NCBI RefSeq assembly: GCF_030813915.1
Contig: NZ_JAUSUJ010000024.1
Coordinates: forward strand, 51,428 to 115,427
Direction of reading: 5' to 3'
Origin: Rhodoplanes tepidamans
Lineage (GTDB): Bacteria > Pseudomonadota > Alphaproteobacteria > Rhizobiales > Xanthobacteraceae
DNA: 64,000 nucleotides
Shown here: positions 18,312 to 27,727 of the stretch, piece by piece
How positions within the stretch are numbered: position 1 is the first letter of the stretch
Layout of the letters: every line of letters begins with the position of its first letter
Notes under the pieces: model-generated
The model's database searches: none
What the model was told of the DNA's origin: nothing
The model's input: the letters and a program-made list of their open reading frames with translations, nothing else
Translations under genes and position numbers: made by a program

Positions 18312-19397
18312 TCACAGCCCCACCACGGCGCGCTGGCGCAGCAGCAGCGCCAGGAAGAACGGAGCGCCGATCAGCGCCGTCACGATGCCGACCGGCAACT
18401 CGGCCGGCGCCGCGATGGTGCGGGCGATGGTGTCGGCGATCAGCAGCACGAGCCCGCCGAACAGCACCCCGGCGGGCAGGAGCGTGCGGTGCGCCGGCCC
18501 GATGACCAGGCGCAGCAGATGCGGGACGACGATTCCGACGAAGCCGATGACGCCGCTCGCCGCCACGGCGGCCCCGACGGCACCGGCCATCAGCACGATG
18601 GCGAAGCGCTTGAGGCTCTCCACCGGGACGCCCATGTGGAACGCCTCCGCCTCGCCCAGCACCAGCATGTCGAGGCCGCGCGCGATCATCGGCAGCGACA
18701 CCAGGACGGCGGCGAGGAACGGCAGCATCGCCCACACCTTCGGCCAGGTGGCGCCGGCCATCGAGCCGAGCGTCCAGAAGGTGATGTCGCGCAGCTGGCG
18801 GTCGTCGGCGAGAAACACCAGGAGGCCCGTGCCGGCGTTCGCCAGCGCCGCGAAGGCGAGGCCGGCGAGCAGCAGCGTGGCGATCGAGGTGCGGCCCTCG
18901 CGGGTGGCGATGCGATACAGCATCGCCGTCACGCCGAGCGCCCCGACGAAGGCGGCGAGCGGCAGCGCCTCGGGTCCGAAGCCGCCCAGGAGCTTGTCGC
19001 CGAGCACGATGGTGGTGGCGGCGGCGAGACCGGCCCCGGCCGAGACGCCGACCAGGCCCGGATCGGCGAGCGGGTTGCGGAACAGGCCCTGCATGATGGT
19101 GCCGGCGGTCGCCAGCAGGGCGCCGACCGCGACCGCGAGGAGGACCCGCGGCAGCCGGATCGAGAACAGGATCAGCCGGTCGCGCGCCACCTCGGCCGGC
19201 GCACCGTCGGCGAGTCCCAGCGCCGCGAAGAGCCGTCCGGGCGGGATGCCGGCGGCGCCGATCCCGGCCGAGGCGACCGCCATGGCGAGCAGCAGACCGA
19301 GCAGCACGGTGAGCACGACCCAGCGCGGCAGCGCCCGCAGCCCGGGTGGCCCGCGGCGCGCCGACAGAGCCGGATGCCGGGCGGCCGCGTCGGTCAT
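18312..19397 (-). CDS. hmuU: Haemin ABC importer permease HmuU
   Basis: 361-residue polytopic permease of the FecCD/BtuC family, about ten membrane helices starting at residues 28-50. Family landmarks: RLPRVLLAVAVGALLATAGTIMQGLFRNPLADPGLVGVSAGAG, GFVGIVVPHLLRLVIGPAH near the C-terminus. Its start overlaps the hmuT stop (ATGA), its stop overlaps a vestigial ATG (TGATGG) followed by the family A repeat and then hmuV. Confidence 0.93.
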   Translation of the reverse strand: MTDAAARHPALSARRGPPGLRALPRWVVLTVLLGLLLAMAVASAGIGAAGIPPGRLFAALGLADGAPAEVARDRLILFSIRLPRVLLAVAVGALLATAGTIMQGLFRNPLADPGLVGVSAGAGLAAATTIVLGDKLLGGFGPEALPLAAFVGALGVTAMLYRIATREGRTSIATLLLAGLAFAALANAGTGLLVFLADDRQLRDITFWTLGSMAGATWPKVWAMLPFLAAVLVSLPMIARGLDMLVLGEAEAFHMGVPVESLKRFAIVLMAGAVGAAVAASGVIGFVGIVVPHLLRLVIGPAHRTLLPAGVLFGGLVLLIADTIARTIAAPAELPVGIVTALIGAPFFLALLLRQRAVVGL

Positions 19398-20380
19398 TTG
19401 AGGCAGGCCCCGAGCGCGGCCTCGTGGCGGGCCGCGATGGCGTCGGCGACGGGCTTCGGTGTCGTCGCCGCGTCGGTGCCGGCGGCGATCCGCTCGGCGA
19501 AGTCGCGGACGGCGAGCGCGGTGCGCGGGCCGAAGCCGAGCAGGTACTGGCCGTTCATCGACACGAACGTCTTGTTGACGCCGGCCGGCGTCATGGCGAA
19601 GGCAGGGCGCGACAGCACGGCCTCGGGCGTGACCGTCTGGCCGGGCCGCTCCATCATCAGCACCACGTCGGGCCGCGCCGCGATGATCGCCTCGTCGCCG
19701 ACCAGCTTGTAGCCGACGAGGTCCGGCATCGCGTTCTCGGCACCGGCCATGCGGATGATGCCGTCGGCGGCGGTGTCGCGGCCGCCCACCATCGCGCGGT
19801 CGTTGACGAAGGAGAGCACGAACAGGATGCGCGGCGGCCGCCCGCTCGGGCGCGGCTGTGCCGCGAGCGCGTCGAACTCCTGCTTCACGGCGGCGGCGAG
19901 GCAGTCGCCCCGCGTCGCTTCGCCGACCGCCGCGGCGACCAGCCGGATCTTGTCGAGAATGCCGTCGGCCGTGAAGCGGTCCGGCACCTGGACGAAGGGC
20001 ACGCGCGCCGCCTGCAGAACGGCGACCGCCTCGGGCGGTCCCGATCCCTCGATCGCCAGCACCAGCGACGGCGACATCGCCAGGATTCCCTCCGGCGACA
20101 GCTGGCGCATGTAGCCGACGTTCGGCTTCTCCTTGAGGGCCCGCGCCGGGTGAATGCTGGTGGTGTCGACCGCGACGATGCGGTCCTCGACGCCGAGCGC
20201 GTAGAGGATCTCGGTGATCGAGCCGCCCACCGAGACGATCCGTCGCGCGTCCGTCACCGTCACGCTGCGCCCGGTCGCGTCCGTCACGTTGATACCGGCG
20301 GCGAGTACCGGCGCCGCTGCGGCACTCAGAAGCGCGGCCGTCACCATCAGGCGGAGGGCGGCGCGACGCGACCGTGTCAT
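19394..20380 (-). CDS. hmuT: Haemin ABC importer periplasmic binding protein HmuT
   Basis: 328 residues. A Sec signal peptide (MTRSRRAALRLMVTAALL..., cleavage near AAG) precedes a type III (cobalamin/siderophore) binding fold: 'RIVSVGGSITEILYALGVEDRIVAVDTTS', the 'NVGYMRQLSPEGILAMSPSLVLA' segment and a conserved C-lobe 'VGGRDTAADGIIRMAGAENAM'. It receives haem from the outer-membrane receptor and passes it to HmuUV. The gene begins seven bases after hemP. Confidence 0.92.
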   Translation of the reverse strand: MTRSRRAALRLMVTAALLSAAAAPVLAAGINVTDATGRSVTVTDARRIVSVGGSITEILYALGVEDRIVAVDTTSIHPARALKEKPNVGYMRQLSPEGILAMSPSLVLAIEGSGPPEAVAVLQAARVPFVQVPDRFTADGILDKIRLVAAAVGEATRGDCLAAAVKQEFDALAAQPRPSGRPPRILFVLSFVNDRAMVGGRDTAADGIIRMAGAENAMPDLVGYKLVGDEAIIAARPDVVLMMERPGQTVTPEAVLSRPAFAMTPAGVNKTFVSMNGQYLLGFGPRTALAVRDFAERIAAGTDAATTPKPVADAIAARHEAALGACLK

Positions 20381-20387
20381 GGACGCC

Positions 20388-20597
20388 TCACTTCGTCAGA
20401 ATCAGCTTGTTCTGGGCGGTCAGCCGCAGCCGATAGGCGTCCGTCCCGTGTGAAATGATGATCTCGCGGGTCTGGACGAACAGATCACGGCTCTCGATGC
20501 GATGCCCCACGACCGTCACGTTGCGTTCTGCGCGAGTGTCGTCCGCACCGTTCGGCGCGGCGGAGACGGTTGCTCGGTCGATCTCGGGGCGGTTCAT
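20388..20597 (-). CDS. hemP: HemP/HmuP haemin uptake regulatory protein
   Basis: 69-residue small protein. The C-terminal half carries the HemP pattern: RIESRDLF, then REIIISHGTDAYRLRLT and the ending NKLILTK. In Bradyrhizobium the orthologue HmuP is a coactivator that, together with Irr, is needed for transcription of the haem receptor gene; the same role is likely here because the ICE-like element lies just upstream. It is the first gene of the hmuTUV-hutWX unit. Confidence 0.9.
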   Translation of the reverse strand: MNRPEIDRATVSAAPNGADDTRAERNVTVVGHRIESRDLFVQTREIIISHGTDAYRLRLTAQNKLILTK

Positions 20598-20647
20598 CTG
20601 AGGCTCATGTCCGCTGAATACTTGTGCGTTCTTGAAGACTATTCCAG

Positions 20648-20696
20648 TTTAGAGCCATTATAGACTGTTATTCTCAATCCTTAGAGCGGTTCTAAA
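20648..20696. promoter_or_regulatory. Iron control element (Irr box) region between hemP and the haem receptor
   Basis: TTAGAG-CGG-TTCTAAA at 20681-20696 matches the imperfect palindrome TTTAGAA-N3-TTCTAAA used by Irr in rhizobia (one changed base and one missing outer base in the left arm). A weaker version, TTTAGAG-CCA-TTATAGA, lies at 20648-20664. The whole 20630-20720 stretch is AT-rich against the GC-rich surroundings and separates two divergent haem transcripts, so both are probably controlled from here. Confidence 0.6.
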
Positions 20697-20861
20697 CTCT
20701 GGTAGTCTTCCTTGACGTGCCGTAATACAGTCGAGTACCAAAGGCAAGTACTTAACCCGCGGACCCCGAACGGGGACGCGCCGTCAGCCAGCTAGCAGCC
20801 GCTCTCCGGCTCGCCCGCCAGCCCGCGACGACAATTCGAACGAACGCGAGTGGGGGCTCGG

Positions 20862-23072
20862 ATGGCTGGACGGGCGAAGGGAGCGGGCACGCTCCTTTTT
20901 GGGGTTTCGACGATCGCGGTCCTGGCGGCGGCCGGGACCAGCGCCATGGCGCAGTCCACGGAGTCGCTCGACGCCATCACGGTGGTCGCCACCAAGACCG
21001 AGGAGAAGGCGATCGACTCGCTCGCGCCGGTATCGACCGTGCGCATGGAGCAGATCGACCAGATCCTGCCGAAGCGCCTCTCCGACATGCTGATCGCGGT
21101 GCCCGGCGTGACCGTGCAGGACCGCGGCGACAGTCCGGCGACCGCGATCAACATCCGCGGCCTGCAGGACTTCGGCCGCGTCGCCGTGGTGGTCGACGGG
21201 GCCCGGCAGAACTACCAGCGCTCCGGGCACGGCGCGAACGGCTCGTTCTTCCTCGATCCCGAGCTGATCGGCGGCGTCGACATCGTCCGCGGCCCGACCG
21301 CCAACATCTACGGCACCGGCGCGATCGGCGGCGTCGCCTCGTTCCGCACCAAGGATATCCAGGACGTGGTGCGGCCGGGCGAGAAATGGGGCGTCGAAGG
21401 CCACACCCAGGCCGCTTCCAACCACGGCAGCGGCCTCGCCTCGGTGTTCGGCGGCGTCCACGTCAACCCGAACATCGACTTCTTCGCTGGCGGCAGCTTC
21501 AAGAAGCAGGCGAACTACGACGACGGCTCCGGCACCGAAGTGCTCAATTCGTGGAACCAGGTCGGCAGCGCACTCACCAAGCTGACGGTCCGTCCCGCCG
21601 AGCACCACGAGGTGAAATTCACCGGCATCTTCCAGAACTTCCAGTACGACGCCGGCCAGCCGACCCGAACCGTCAACGGCGTCACGGCGACCGGAACGTC
21701 GATCTACGCGACCGACGTGACCAACATCACGACGGCGGCGCGCTGGCGTTACGCGCGGCCCGACAATCAGCTCATCGACTGGGACGCCAACGTCTACTGG
21801 AACCGCACCGAAAACCAGCAGGTCAAGACCGCCCACACCTCGTCGTCCGTCACCTCGCCGGCGCTGTGCGGCGCCGGCGTGCCCGGCAACGCGATCAGTG
21901 GCTGCGTCGGCGACGAGCGCGGCTACACGCTCGATACGGTGGGCTTCGACGCCAACAACACGTCGCGGTTCGAGGCGTTCGGCTTCCGCCACGCCGTCAC
22001 GGTCGGCGGCGACACCTTCCACGACAAGGTCACGACGACCGACGAGACAGGCGATTCGAACGTCACGACGCCGGGCGGCGAGCGCACGGTCGGCGGCGCC
22101 TTCCTGCAGGTGAAGAGCAACTACGCGACGTGGCTCGAGGTCATCGCTGCGGCGCGCTACGACACCTACGAGCTGTCGGGGCTCGGTACCGGCACGTCCG
22201 GTGACCGCGTGTCGCCGAAGATCACGATCGGGGTGACGCCGGTCGACGGCTTCACCCCCTACGTCACCTATGCCGAGGGCTATCGGGCCCCGACGCTGAC
22301 CGAGACGGTCATCAGCGGTGCGCACGCGGCGGTCGGGATCCCGAGCTATCTCCTGCCCGTGCTCGCCTTCAACTGCCCGAGCGGCGACGTCGGCCTCTTC
22401 TGCTTCCTGCCCAATCCCAACCTTCAGGCGGAGATCGGCAAGAACAAGGAGGTGGGCGTCAACCTGAAGTACGACAACGTCTTCCTCGCGGGAGCCACGT
22501 TCCGCGGGAAGTTCAACGTGTTCCGCAACGACGTCTACGACTACATCGAGCTGACCGGCTTCGGCGCCTTCAAGGCGGACTACAACTACTATCAGTATCA
22601 GAACATCCCGCACGCCCGCATCGACGGCTTCGAGGCGGAGACGATGTACGACACCGGCGACTGGTTCGTCGGTCTCGCCGGCACCCTCCAGCGCGGCAAG
22701 AACGTCGACACCGGCGCCGGCCTGGTGCGCATTCAGGGCGACCGGATCGTCACCACGGTCGGGGCCCGCTTCCTCGACCGCAAGATCACCGCGATGGTCC
22801 GCTGGGCGTCGGTCGCCTCGAACGACAATGTCCCGAGCACCTACATCCCGGCCAGCTCCTACAACCTCGTCAATGTCTATGTCGGCTACCAGCCGACGCC
22901 CGACGTGCTGATGAGCTTCGGCATCGACAACCTGCTCAACCAGTACTACCGGCCCTACGCCATCGCCCGCTCGAGCGGCGACGTCGGCGCCCAGAACGAC
23001 CTCCTGTGGGCGTCCGCCGCTCCCGGCATCACGTTCAAGGGCTCGGTCAAGATCCGCTTCGGAGGAGCCTGA
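20862..23072 (+). CDS. hmuR: TonB-dependent haem/haemoglobin outer-membrane receptor (HmuR type)
   Basis: 736 residues from ATG 20862 (GGGGG just upstream; a GTG at 20850 is an alternative). Signal peptide ends near AMAQS. The TonB box is in DAITVVATKTEE. The plug domain includes SDMLIAVPGVTVQDRG, INIRGLQDFGRVAVVVDGARQNYQRSGHG and DIVRGPTANIYGTGAIGG split over several strands. The beta-barrel has the two motifs that mark haem receptors, a YRAP box (about residue 473) and an NPNL box (about residue 517). It ends with an aromatic-rich strand but finishes in GGA rather than Phe. It precedes tonB and faces hemP across the Irr box. Confidence 0.92.
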   Translation: MAGRAKGAGTLLFGVSTIAVLAAAGTSAMAQSTESLDAITVVATKTEEKAIDSLAPVSTVRMEQIDQILPKRLSDMLIAVPGVTVQDRGDSPATAINIRGLQDFGRVAVVVDGARQNYQRSGHGANGSFFLDPELIGGVDIVRGPTANIYGTGAIGGVASFRTKDIQDVVRPGEKWGVEGHTQAASNHGSGLASVFGGVHVNPNIDFFAGGSFKKQANYDDGSGTEVLNSWNQVGSALTKLTVRPAEHHEVKFTGIFQNFQYDAGQPTRTVNGVTATGTSIYATDVTNITTAARWRYARPDNQLIDWDANVYWNRTENQQVKTAHTSSSVTSPALCGAGVPGNAISGCVGDERGYTLDTVGFDANNTSRFEAFGFRHAVTVGGDTFHDKVTTTDETGDSNVTTPGGERTVGGAFLQVKSNYATWLEVIAAARYDTYELSGLGTGTSGDRVSPKITIGVTPVDGFTPYVTYAEGYRAPTLTETVISGAHAAVGIPSYLLPVLAFNCPSGDVGLFCFLPNPNLQAEIGKNKEVGVNLKYDNVFLAGATFRGKFNVFRNDVYDYIELTGFGAFKADYNYYQYQNIPHARIDGFEAETMYDTGDWFVGLAGTLQRGKNVDTGAGLVRIQGDRIVTTVGARFLDRKITAMVRWASVASNDNVPSTYIPASSYNLVNVYVGYQPTPDVLMSFGIDNLLNQYYRPYAIARSSGDVGAQNDLLWASAAPGITFKGSVKIRFGGA

Positions 23073-23080
23073 ACCGCGAC

Positions 23081-24250
23081 ATGAAAGTCTCTCGGTCCCG
23101 TCTCGATTCCCAGCGCGGCCTGCTCACGGTCGTGCCGGGCCGCACGCCCGACAACGACATCGGCGCCAAGGCGCCGGCCGTGGAACTGCGGCCGGCCACC
23201 GATCCGATCGGCGACGGACCAGCGGGCGGCGGCGGGAACGTGGTATCGCTCGCGCATGTCAGGGCGACGCGCGACCACGGACCGGGAGGCCACGCGGCTC
23301 CACCGCTGCCGCCGCTGATGCCGGACGACCGCCCGGCGGCGTCGTCACGAGCCAAGCCGTCCCTCCGGTACGCCCTGGTGGTCGCCTGCTCGGCGCTCAT
23401 CCACGGAGCCATGATCGCCGCCTTCGCGCGCGAGCCGGCGCCGGTCGCCAGCATCGGCCTCGAGGTGATCTCGGTCGAGATGGTGCTCGGCGCCGACCAG
23501 CTCGCCGGGCTCGCGCCGACGCCCGGGGAGTCGGAGACGACGAGCTCCGATTCGAGCGGTGAGCCGAAGACCGAGCCCGATCCGAAGCCGCCCGAGAAGG
23601 CCGAGGAGCCGCCGCCGCCCGTCGAGGAGGCGAAGGTCGAGCCCGAGGAGCCGCCGCCGGTCGAGGAGCAGGTGGCGGTCGCGCCGCCGCCGGAGCCCGA
23701 GCCCGAGAAGGTCCAGGAGCCGCCGCCGCCCGAGCCCGCCCCGGTGATCGAGGAGGAGGCGCCCGAGACCGTCGCGGCCGTTCCGCCCGAGCCGCCGAAG
23801 CCGGAGCCCAAGCCCGAGGTCAAGCCGGAGCCGAAGCCCAAGCCGAAGGCGGTGGCGAAGCCGAAGAAGCGCACGGCGCGCACCAGCGACGACGCCAGGA
23901 AGCGCACCCAGAGCAGCACGTCGAGCGTCGCCTCCAGCGCCGCGAGCGGGCTCGGGCGCGGCCGGTCCGACCTCAACACCAACTATCGCGGCATCGTCGC
24001 CTCGCATCTCGCCCGGCACAAGCAGTTCCCGGCCGAGGCGCGTGCCGCCGGTCAGCAGGGGGCGACCAGCGTCAGCTTCACCATCGACGGCTCCGGCCGG
24101 GTGACCTCGGTGCGGCTCGGACGCTCGTCGGGCGTTGCGAGCCTCGACCAGGAGACCACCGCGATGGTGCGGCGGGCCTCGCCGTTCCCGGCGCCGCCGA
24201 GCGGCCAGTCGATGAGCTTCTCGGTGCCCGTGAGCTTCTTCCTGAGATAG
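23081..24250 (+). CDS. tonB: TonB energy-transducing protein with long cytosolic N-terminal extension
   Basis: 389 residues. The single membrane helix is at about residues 95-116 and contains the S-x3-H motif (S104-ALI-H108) that couples to ExbBD. A Pro/Glu/Lys-rich periplasmic spacer (about 155-290) is followed by the globular TonB C-terminal domain (about 310-389: YRGIVASHLARHKQFPAEAR, then GVASLDQETTAMVRRASPFP). Unusually, 94 residues precede the helix; typical TonB has fewer than 20. ATG 23081 is preceded by GGAGGAG overlapping the receptor's end. exbB/exbD are not in the window. Confidence 0.88.
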   Translation: MKVSRSRLDSQRGLLTVVPGRTPDNDIGAKAPAVELRPATDPIGDGPAGGGGNVVSLAHVRATRDHGPGGHAAPPLPPLMPDDRPAASSRAKPSLRYALVVACSALIHGAMIAAFAREPAPVASIGLEVISVEMVLGADQLAGLAPTPGESETTSSDSSGEPKTEPDPKPPEKAEEPPPPVEEAKVEPEEPPPVEEQVAVAPPPEPEPEKVQEPPPPEPAPVIEEEAPETVAAVPPEPPKPEPKPEVKPEPKPKPKAVAKPKKRTARTSDDARKRTQSSTSSVASSAASGLGRGRSDLNTNYRGIVASHLARHKQFPAEARAAGQQGATSVSFTIDGSGRVTSVRLGRSSGVASLDQETTAMVRRASPFPAPPSGQSMSFSVPVSFFLR

Positions 24251-24324
24251 GTCCCGAGAAAAGCGGTTCACATTCAAGCCCCGACAGGGTTCAATCCAGC
24301 TTCGAGCCAGACAGGAGACCCCCG

Positions 24325-24663
24325 ATGTACATTGCGATGAACCGCTTCCGGGTGAAGAAGGGCAGCGAGGAGACGTTCGAGCGCGTCTGGCTGTCGCGCG
24401 AGACGTATCTCGACCGCATGCCCGGCTTCGTCGAGTTCCACCTGCTGAAGGGGCCCGAGGCGGAGGACCACACGCTCTACTCGTCGCACACCGTGTGGGC
24501 CACCAAGGGGCATTTCGAGGCGTGGACGACCTCCGACGAGTTCAAGATCGCCCATGCCCGCGCCGACAACGCGAACACCGGCCCGCTCTATCTGGAGCAT
24601 CCGAAGTTCGAGGGCTTCGAGGTGAAGCAGACGGTCCGCCCGCGCGAGAGCGACGCGGCGTAG
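24325..24663 (+). CDS. Antibiotic-biosynthesis-monooxygenase fold protein, probable IsdG/HmuQ-type haem oxygenase
   Basis: 112-residue ferredoxin-like ABM-fold protein. The sequence starts MYIAMNRFRVKKGSEETFERVWLSR and has LDRMPGFVEFHLLKG, TVWATKGHFEAWTTSDEFKIAH: the Asn near the N-terminus, the Trp in strand three and the His at the helix end are the positions that form the haem pocket in IsdG-type enzymes. Bradyrhizobium HmuQ/HmuD belong to this group and sit in hmu loci, which supports a haem-degrading role. It directly follows tonB, with AGGAG before the ATG. Confidence 0.8.
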   Translation: MYIAMNRFRVKKGSEETFERVWLSRETYLDRMPGFVEFHLLKGPEAEDHTLYSSHTVWATKGHFEAWTTSDEFKIAHARADNANTGPLYLEHPKFEGFEVKQTVRPRESDAA

Positions 24664-24689
24664 CTGCGGTCCCACGATGCTCGGCTCGG

Positions 24690-24814
24690 TCGCTCCGGGG
24701 CGGCGCGCGAGCGCCGAGCCCGGAACCCATATCCCCTGTCTTTCGTGTGCCCCGTCAGCGCCGGGCGTATGGAGTCCGGGCACGCGGACCTGACGATCCG
24801 CGCCCTGGAATGAC
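24690..24814. repeat. Degraded palindromic repeat, family A-like
   Basis: Remnants of the family A pattern: GCTCCGGGGCGGCGCG, GAGCCCGGAACCCAT in the left part and GGAGTCCGGGCACGCGGA ... CCTGGAATGACGGGG in the right part. It occupies the spacer between the convergent haem monooxygenase gene and mutS. Confidence 0.6.
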
Positions 24815-24848
24815 GGGGCTCATGGTTCGCAGGGAGAGGTGAAAGCCG

Positions 24849-27596
24849 TCACCCCTTCGCCGCCTGCTTCAGGGCGTAGAGCGCCTCCAGCGCCTCGCGC
24901 GGCGACATGTCGTCGGGATCGATCTCCGAGAGCCTCTTCAGCACCGCCTCGGCATGCGGATCGGCCACCGGCTTCGGCGGGGCCGGACGGGGCGCGAACA
25001 GCGGCAGGTCGTCGACGAGCTTGCGGGCCGGGGAGGTGCGGTCCTCCGCCTCCAGCACCCCGAGCACGTGCCTGGCGCGCTCGATGACGGCCGGCGGCAG
25101 GCCGGCGAGCTTCGCCACCTGGATGCCGTAAGAGCGGTCCGCCGCGCCGGCGACGACCTCGTGCAGGAACACGACGTCGCCGTGCCACTCCTTCACCCGC
25201 ACCGTGATGTTGAACAGCCGGTCGAGCTTCTTGGCGAGCGCGGTCAGCTCGTGGAAGTGGGTGGCGAACAGGGCGCGGCAGCGGTTCCGGTCGTGCAGGT
25301 GCTCGACCGCGGCCCAGGCGATCGACAGGCCGTCATAGGTCGCGGTGCCGCGGCCGATCTCGTCGAGGATGACGAGCGAGCGCTCGCTCGCCTGATTGAG
25401 GATCGCGGCGGTCTCGACCATCTCGACCATGAAGGTCGAGCGCCCGCGGGCGAGGTCGTCGGCGGCGCCGACGCGCGAGAACAGCCGGTCGACGACGCCG
25501 ATGCGGGCGCGCGCCGCCGGGACGAAGCTTCCCGCCTGGGCGAGCACGACGATCAGGGCGTTCTGGCGCAGATAGGTCGACTTGCCCGCCATGTTGGGAC
25601 CGGTGACGACGGCGATGCGGCCGGTGCCGTGTTCCGAGGCGGGAGACAGGTCGCAGTCGTTGGCGACGAACGAGCCGCCCTCGGTCGCGATCGCCTGCTC
25701 GACGACGGGGTGGCGGCCGCCCGTGATGCAGAAGCTCGAGGACTCGTCCACCTCGGGCCGCACGAAGCGGCATTCGATAGCGACCGCGGCGAGCGCCGCG
25801 GCGACGTCGACGACGGCGAGCGCCTGCGCGGCCGCCTTCACGGCGTCGGACGCGGCGACCACGGCAGCGGCGAGCCTGTCGAAGATCTCGAGCTCCAGCC
25901 CGAGCGCACGGTCGGCCGCGCTGGCGATCTTGGCCTCCAGGGCGCCGAGCTCGGTCGAGGTGAAGCGCACCTGGCCGGCGAGCGTCTGGCGGTGGATGAA
26001 GGTGGCGTTCAGCGGCGGCGTCATCAGCCGCTCGGCGTTCTGGGCCGTCACCTCGACGAAATAGCCGAGCACGTTGTTGTGCCGGATCTTCAGCGCCCTG
26101 ACGCCGGTCTCGTCGGCGTAGCGGGCCTGCAGGGCGGCGATCACGCGCCGCGACTCGTCGCGCAAGGCGCGCGCCTCGTCGAGTGCCGGCTCGCAGCCGG
26201 CCCGCACGAAGCCGCCGTCGCGTTTCTGCAGCGGCAGCTCGTCGGCGAGGGCTGCGTCCAGCATGGCGGCGAGCGCCGGATCGGGGGCGCGCAGCGCCGC
26301 CGCCGCGTCGGACAGCTCGGCCGGCAGGCCGTCGCCCGACAGGCGTGATGCGAGATCGGCGGCGGCCGCGAGCCCGTCGCGGATCGCCGCGAGGTCGCGC
26401 GGGCCGCCGCGCGCCAGCACGATGCGGGCGAGCGAACGGGCGAGGTCCGGCGCCGCCGCGAGCTTGTCACGGACCACCCCGCGGAGGATCGACTCGCGGG
26501 TGAAGAACTCCACCGCATCGAGCCGCGCCGCGATCGCGGCCGGGTCGGTGAGGGGCGCCGCGATGCGCTGAGCGAGCAGTCGCGAGCCCGCCGCCGTGAC
26601 GGTGCGGTCGATCGCGGCGACCAGCGAGCCGCGCCGCTCGCCGCCCAGCGTGCGCATCAGCTCGAGATTGGCGCGCGTCGCCGCGTCGATCGACAGCGTG
26701 GCGCCGAGCGCCTCGCGGCTCGGCGGCGACAGCGGCGGCCGCCTGCCGAGCTGGGTGCGCTCCACATAGGTGACGCAGGCCGCGGCCGCGGTCAGCTCCA
26801 GCCGCGAGAAGCTGCCGAACGCCTCGCTGGTCGCCACCGCGAAGTAGGAGGTGAGGCGGCGCTCGGCGCTCGCGCCGTCGAACACGTCGCGGCCGAGCGG
26901 CGTCACGGCCGGCAGGCTGCGCAGGAACGGGGCGACGTCCGGGTCCTCGTAGAGCGCGTCGGAGACGATCACCTCGCCGGGCTCGATCCTCGCGATCTCG
27001 GCGGCGAGGCGCACCCGGTCGCATTCGGTCAGCCGGAACTCGCCCGTCGAGATGTCGAGGCAGGCCAGCGCGAAGCGCGGCTCGTCGCTGCCGGCCGACG
27101 GCTTCGCCCGCACGATCGCGGCGAGGAAGTTGTTGCGGCGGGAGTCGAGGAGCGTGTCCTCGGTCAGCGTGCCGGGGGTGACGAGGCGCACCACGTCGCG
27201 CCTCACCACCGACTTGCCGCCGCGCTTCTTCGCCTCGGCCGGGTCCTCCATCTGCTCGCAGACGGCGACCCGGTGGCCGAGCGCGATGAGCCGATGCAGG
27301 TACTCGTCGGCGCGCTCGATCGGCACGCCGCACATCGGGATGTCCTGGCCCTGGTGCTTGCCGCGCTTGGTCAGCACGATGCCGAGCGCCCGGCTGGCCG
27401 TCTCGGCGTCCGCGAAGAACATCTCGTAGAAGTCGCCCATCCGGTAGAACAGCAGGCAGTCCGGATTGGCCGTCTTGATCTCGATGTACTGCTCCATCAT
27501 GGGCGTGACGCGCGTGTCGGCGGCCCGCGCGTCGGGGCGCGGCGCCGGTGCGTCGGTGGTCTCGTCGGGAGCAGGGGTATGTGCGGCGGCGTCCAT
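24849..27596 (-). CDS. mutS: DNA mismatch repair protein MutS
   Basis: 915 residues. The mismatch-binding Phe-x-Glu motif is F56-Y57-E58 in [11 protein letters not shown], after a ~35-residue Ala/Pro-rich N-terminal tail. Core and clamp domains follow. The C-terminal ATPase shows Walker [10 protein letters not shown] (about residue 665), Walker [14 protein letters not shown] with the catalytic Glu, and FATHFHELT with the switch His. The very C-terminus keeps the '[19 protein letters not shown]' tetramerisation-type helix. Everything needed for function is present. The ATG at 27596 is the only sensible start. Housekeeping gene, monocistronic here. Confidence 0.97.
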   Translation of the reverse strand: MDAAAHTPAPDETTDAPAPRPDARAADTRVTPMMEQYIEIKTANPDCLLFYRMGDFYEMFFADAETASRALGIVLTKRGKHQGQDIPMCGVPIERADEYLHRLIALGHRVAVCEQMEDPAEAKKRGGKSVVRRDVVRLVTPGTLTEDTLLDSRRNNFLAAIVRAKPSAGSDEPRFALACLDISTGEFRLTECDRVRLAAEIARIEPGEVIVSDALYEDPDVAPFLRSLPAVTPLGRDVFDGASAERRLTSYFAVATSEAFGSFSRLELTAAAACVTYVERTQLGRRPPLSPPSREALGATLSIDAATRANLELMRTLGGERRGSLVAAIDRTVTAAGSRLLAQRIAAPLTDPAAIAARLDAVEFFTRESILRGVVRDKLAAAPDLARSLARIVLARGGPRDLAAIRDGLAAAADLASRLSGDGLPAELSDAAAALRAPDPALAAMLDAALADELPLQKRDGGFVRAGCEPALDEARALRDESRRVIAALQARYADETGVRALKIRHNNVLGYFVEVTAQNAERLMTPPLNATFIHRQTLAGQVRFTSTELGALEAKIASAADRALGLELEIFDRLAAAVVAASDAVKAAAQALAVVDVAAALAAVAIECRFVRPEVDESSSFCITGGRHPVVEQAIATEGGSFVANDCDLSPASEHGTGRIAVVTGPNMAGKSTYLRQNALIVVLAQAGSFVPAARARIGVVDRLFSRVGAADDLARGRSTFMVEMVETAAILNQASERSLVILDEIGRGTATYDGLSIAWAAVEHLHDRNRCRALFATHFHELTALAKKLDRLFNITVRVKEWHGDVVFLHEVVAGAADRSYGIQVAKLAGLPPAVIERARHVLGVLEAEDRTSPARKLVDDLPLFAPRPAPPKPVADPHAEAVLKRLSEIDPDDMSPREALEALYALKQAAKG

Positions 27597-27679
27597 GGCG
27601 GCGGCACGCTAGCAGAAGCGCCGCCGGGATTCTAACCGCTGGTGCGCCGGACTTGTGGAGAGTTGGCACCGCGCCTGCG

Positions 27680-27722
27680 CTCCCTCTCCCCGCATGTGGG
27701 GAGAGGTGGTCGGGGGCGCCCC
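27680..27722. repeat. Fragment of palindromic repeat, family C
   Basis: CCTCTCCCCGCATGTGGGGAGAGG hairpin arms followed by GGGGCGCCCCGGCCCTCACC. It lies between the mutS promoter region and the 3' end of the amidohydrolase gene. Confidence 0.6.
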
Positions 27723-27727
27723 GGCCC

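Noticed and set aside
20850..20861. GTG at 20850 as the haem receptor start
   Set aside because: The ATG at 20862 has a closer GGGGG ribosome site and gives a normal signal peptide; the GTG cannot be fully excluded.
27664..27678. Sigma-54-like element TGGCACC-GCGC-CTGC
   Set aside because: Correct GG-N10-GC spacing, but it points into the 3' end of an oppositely oriented gene with nothing to transcribe.
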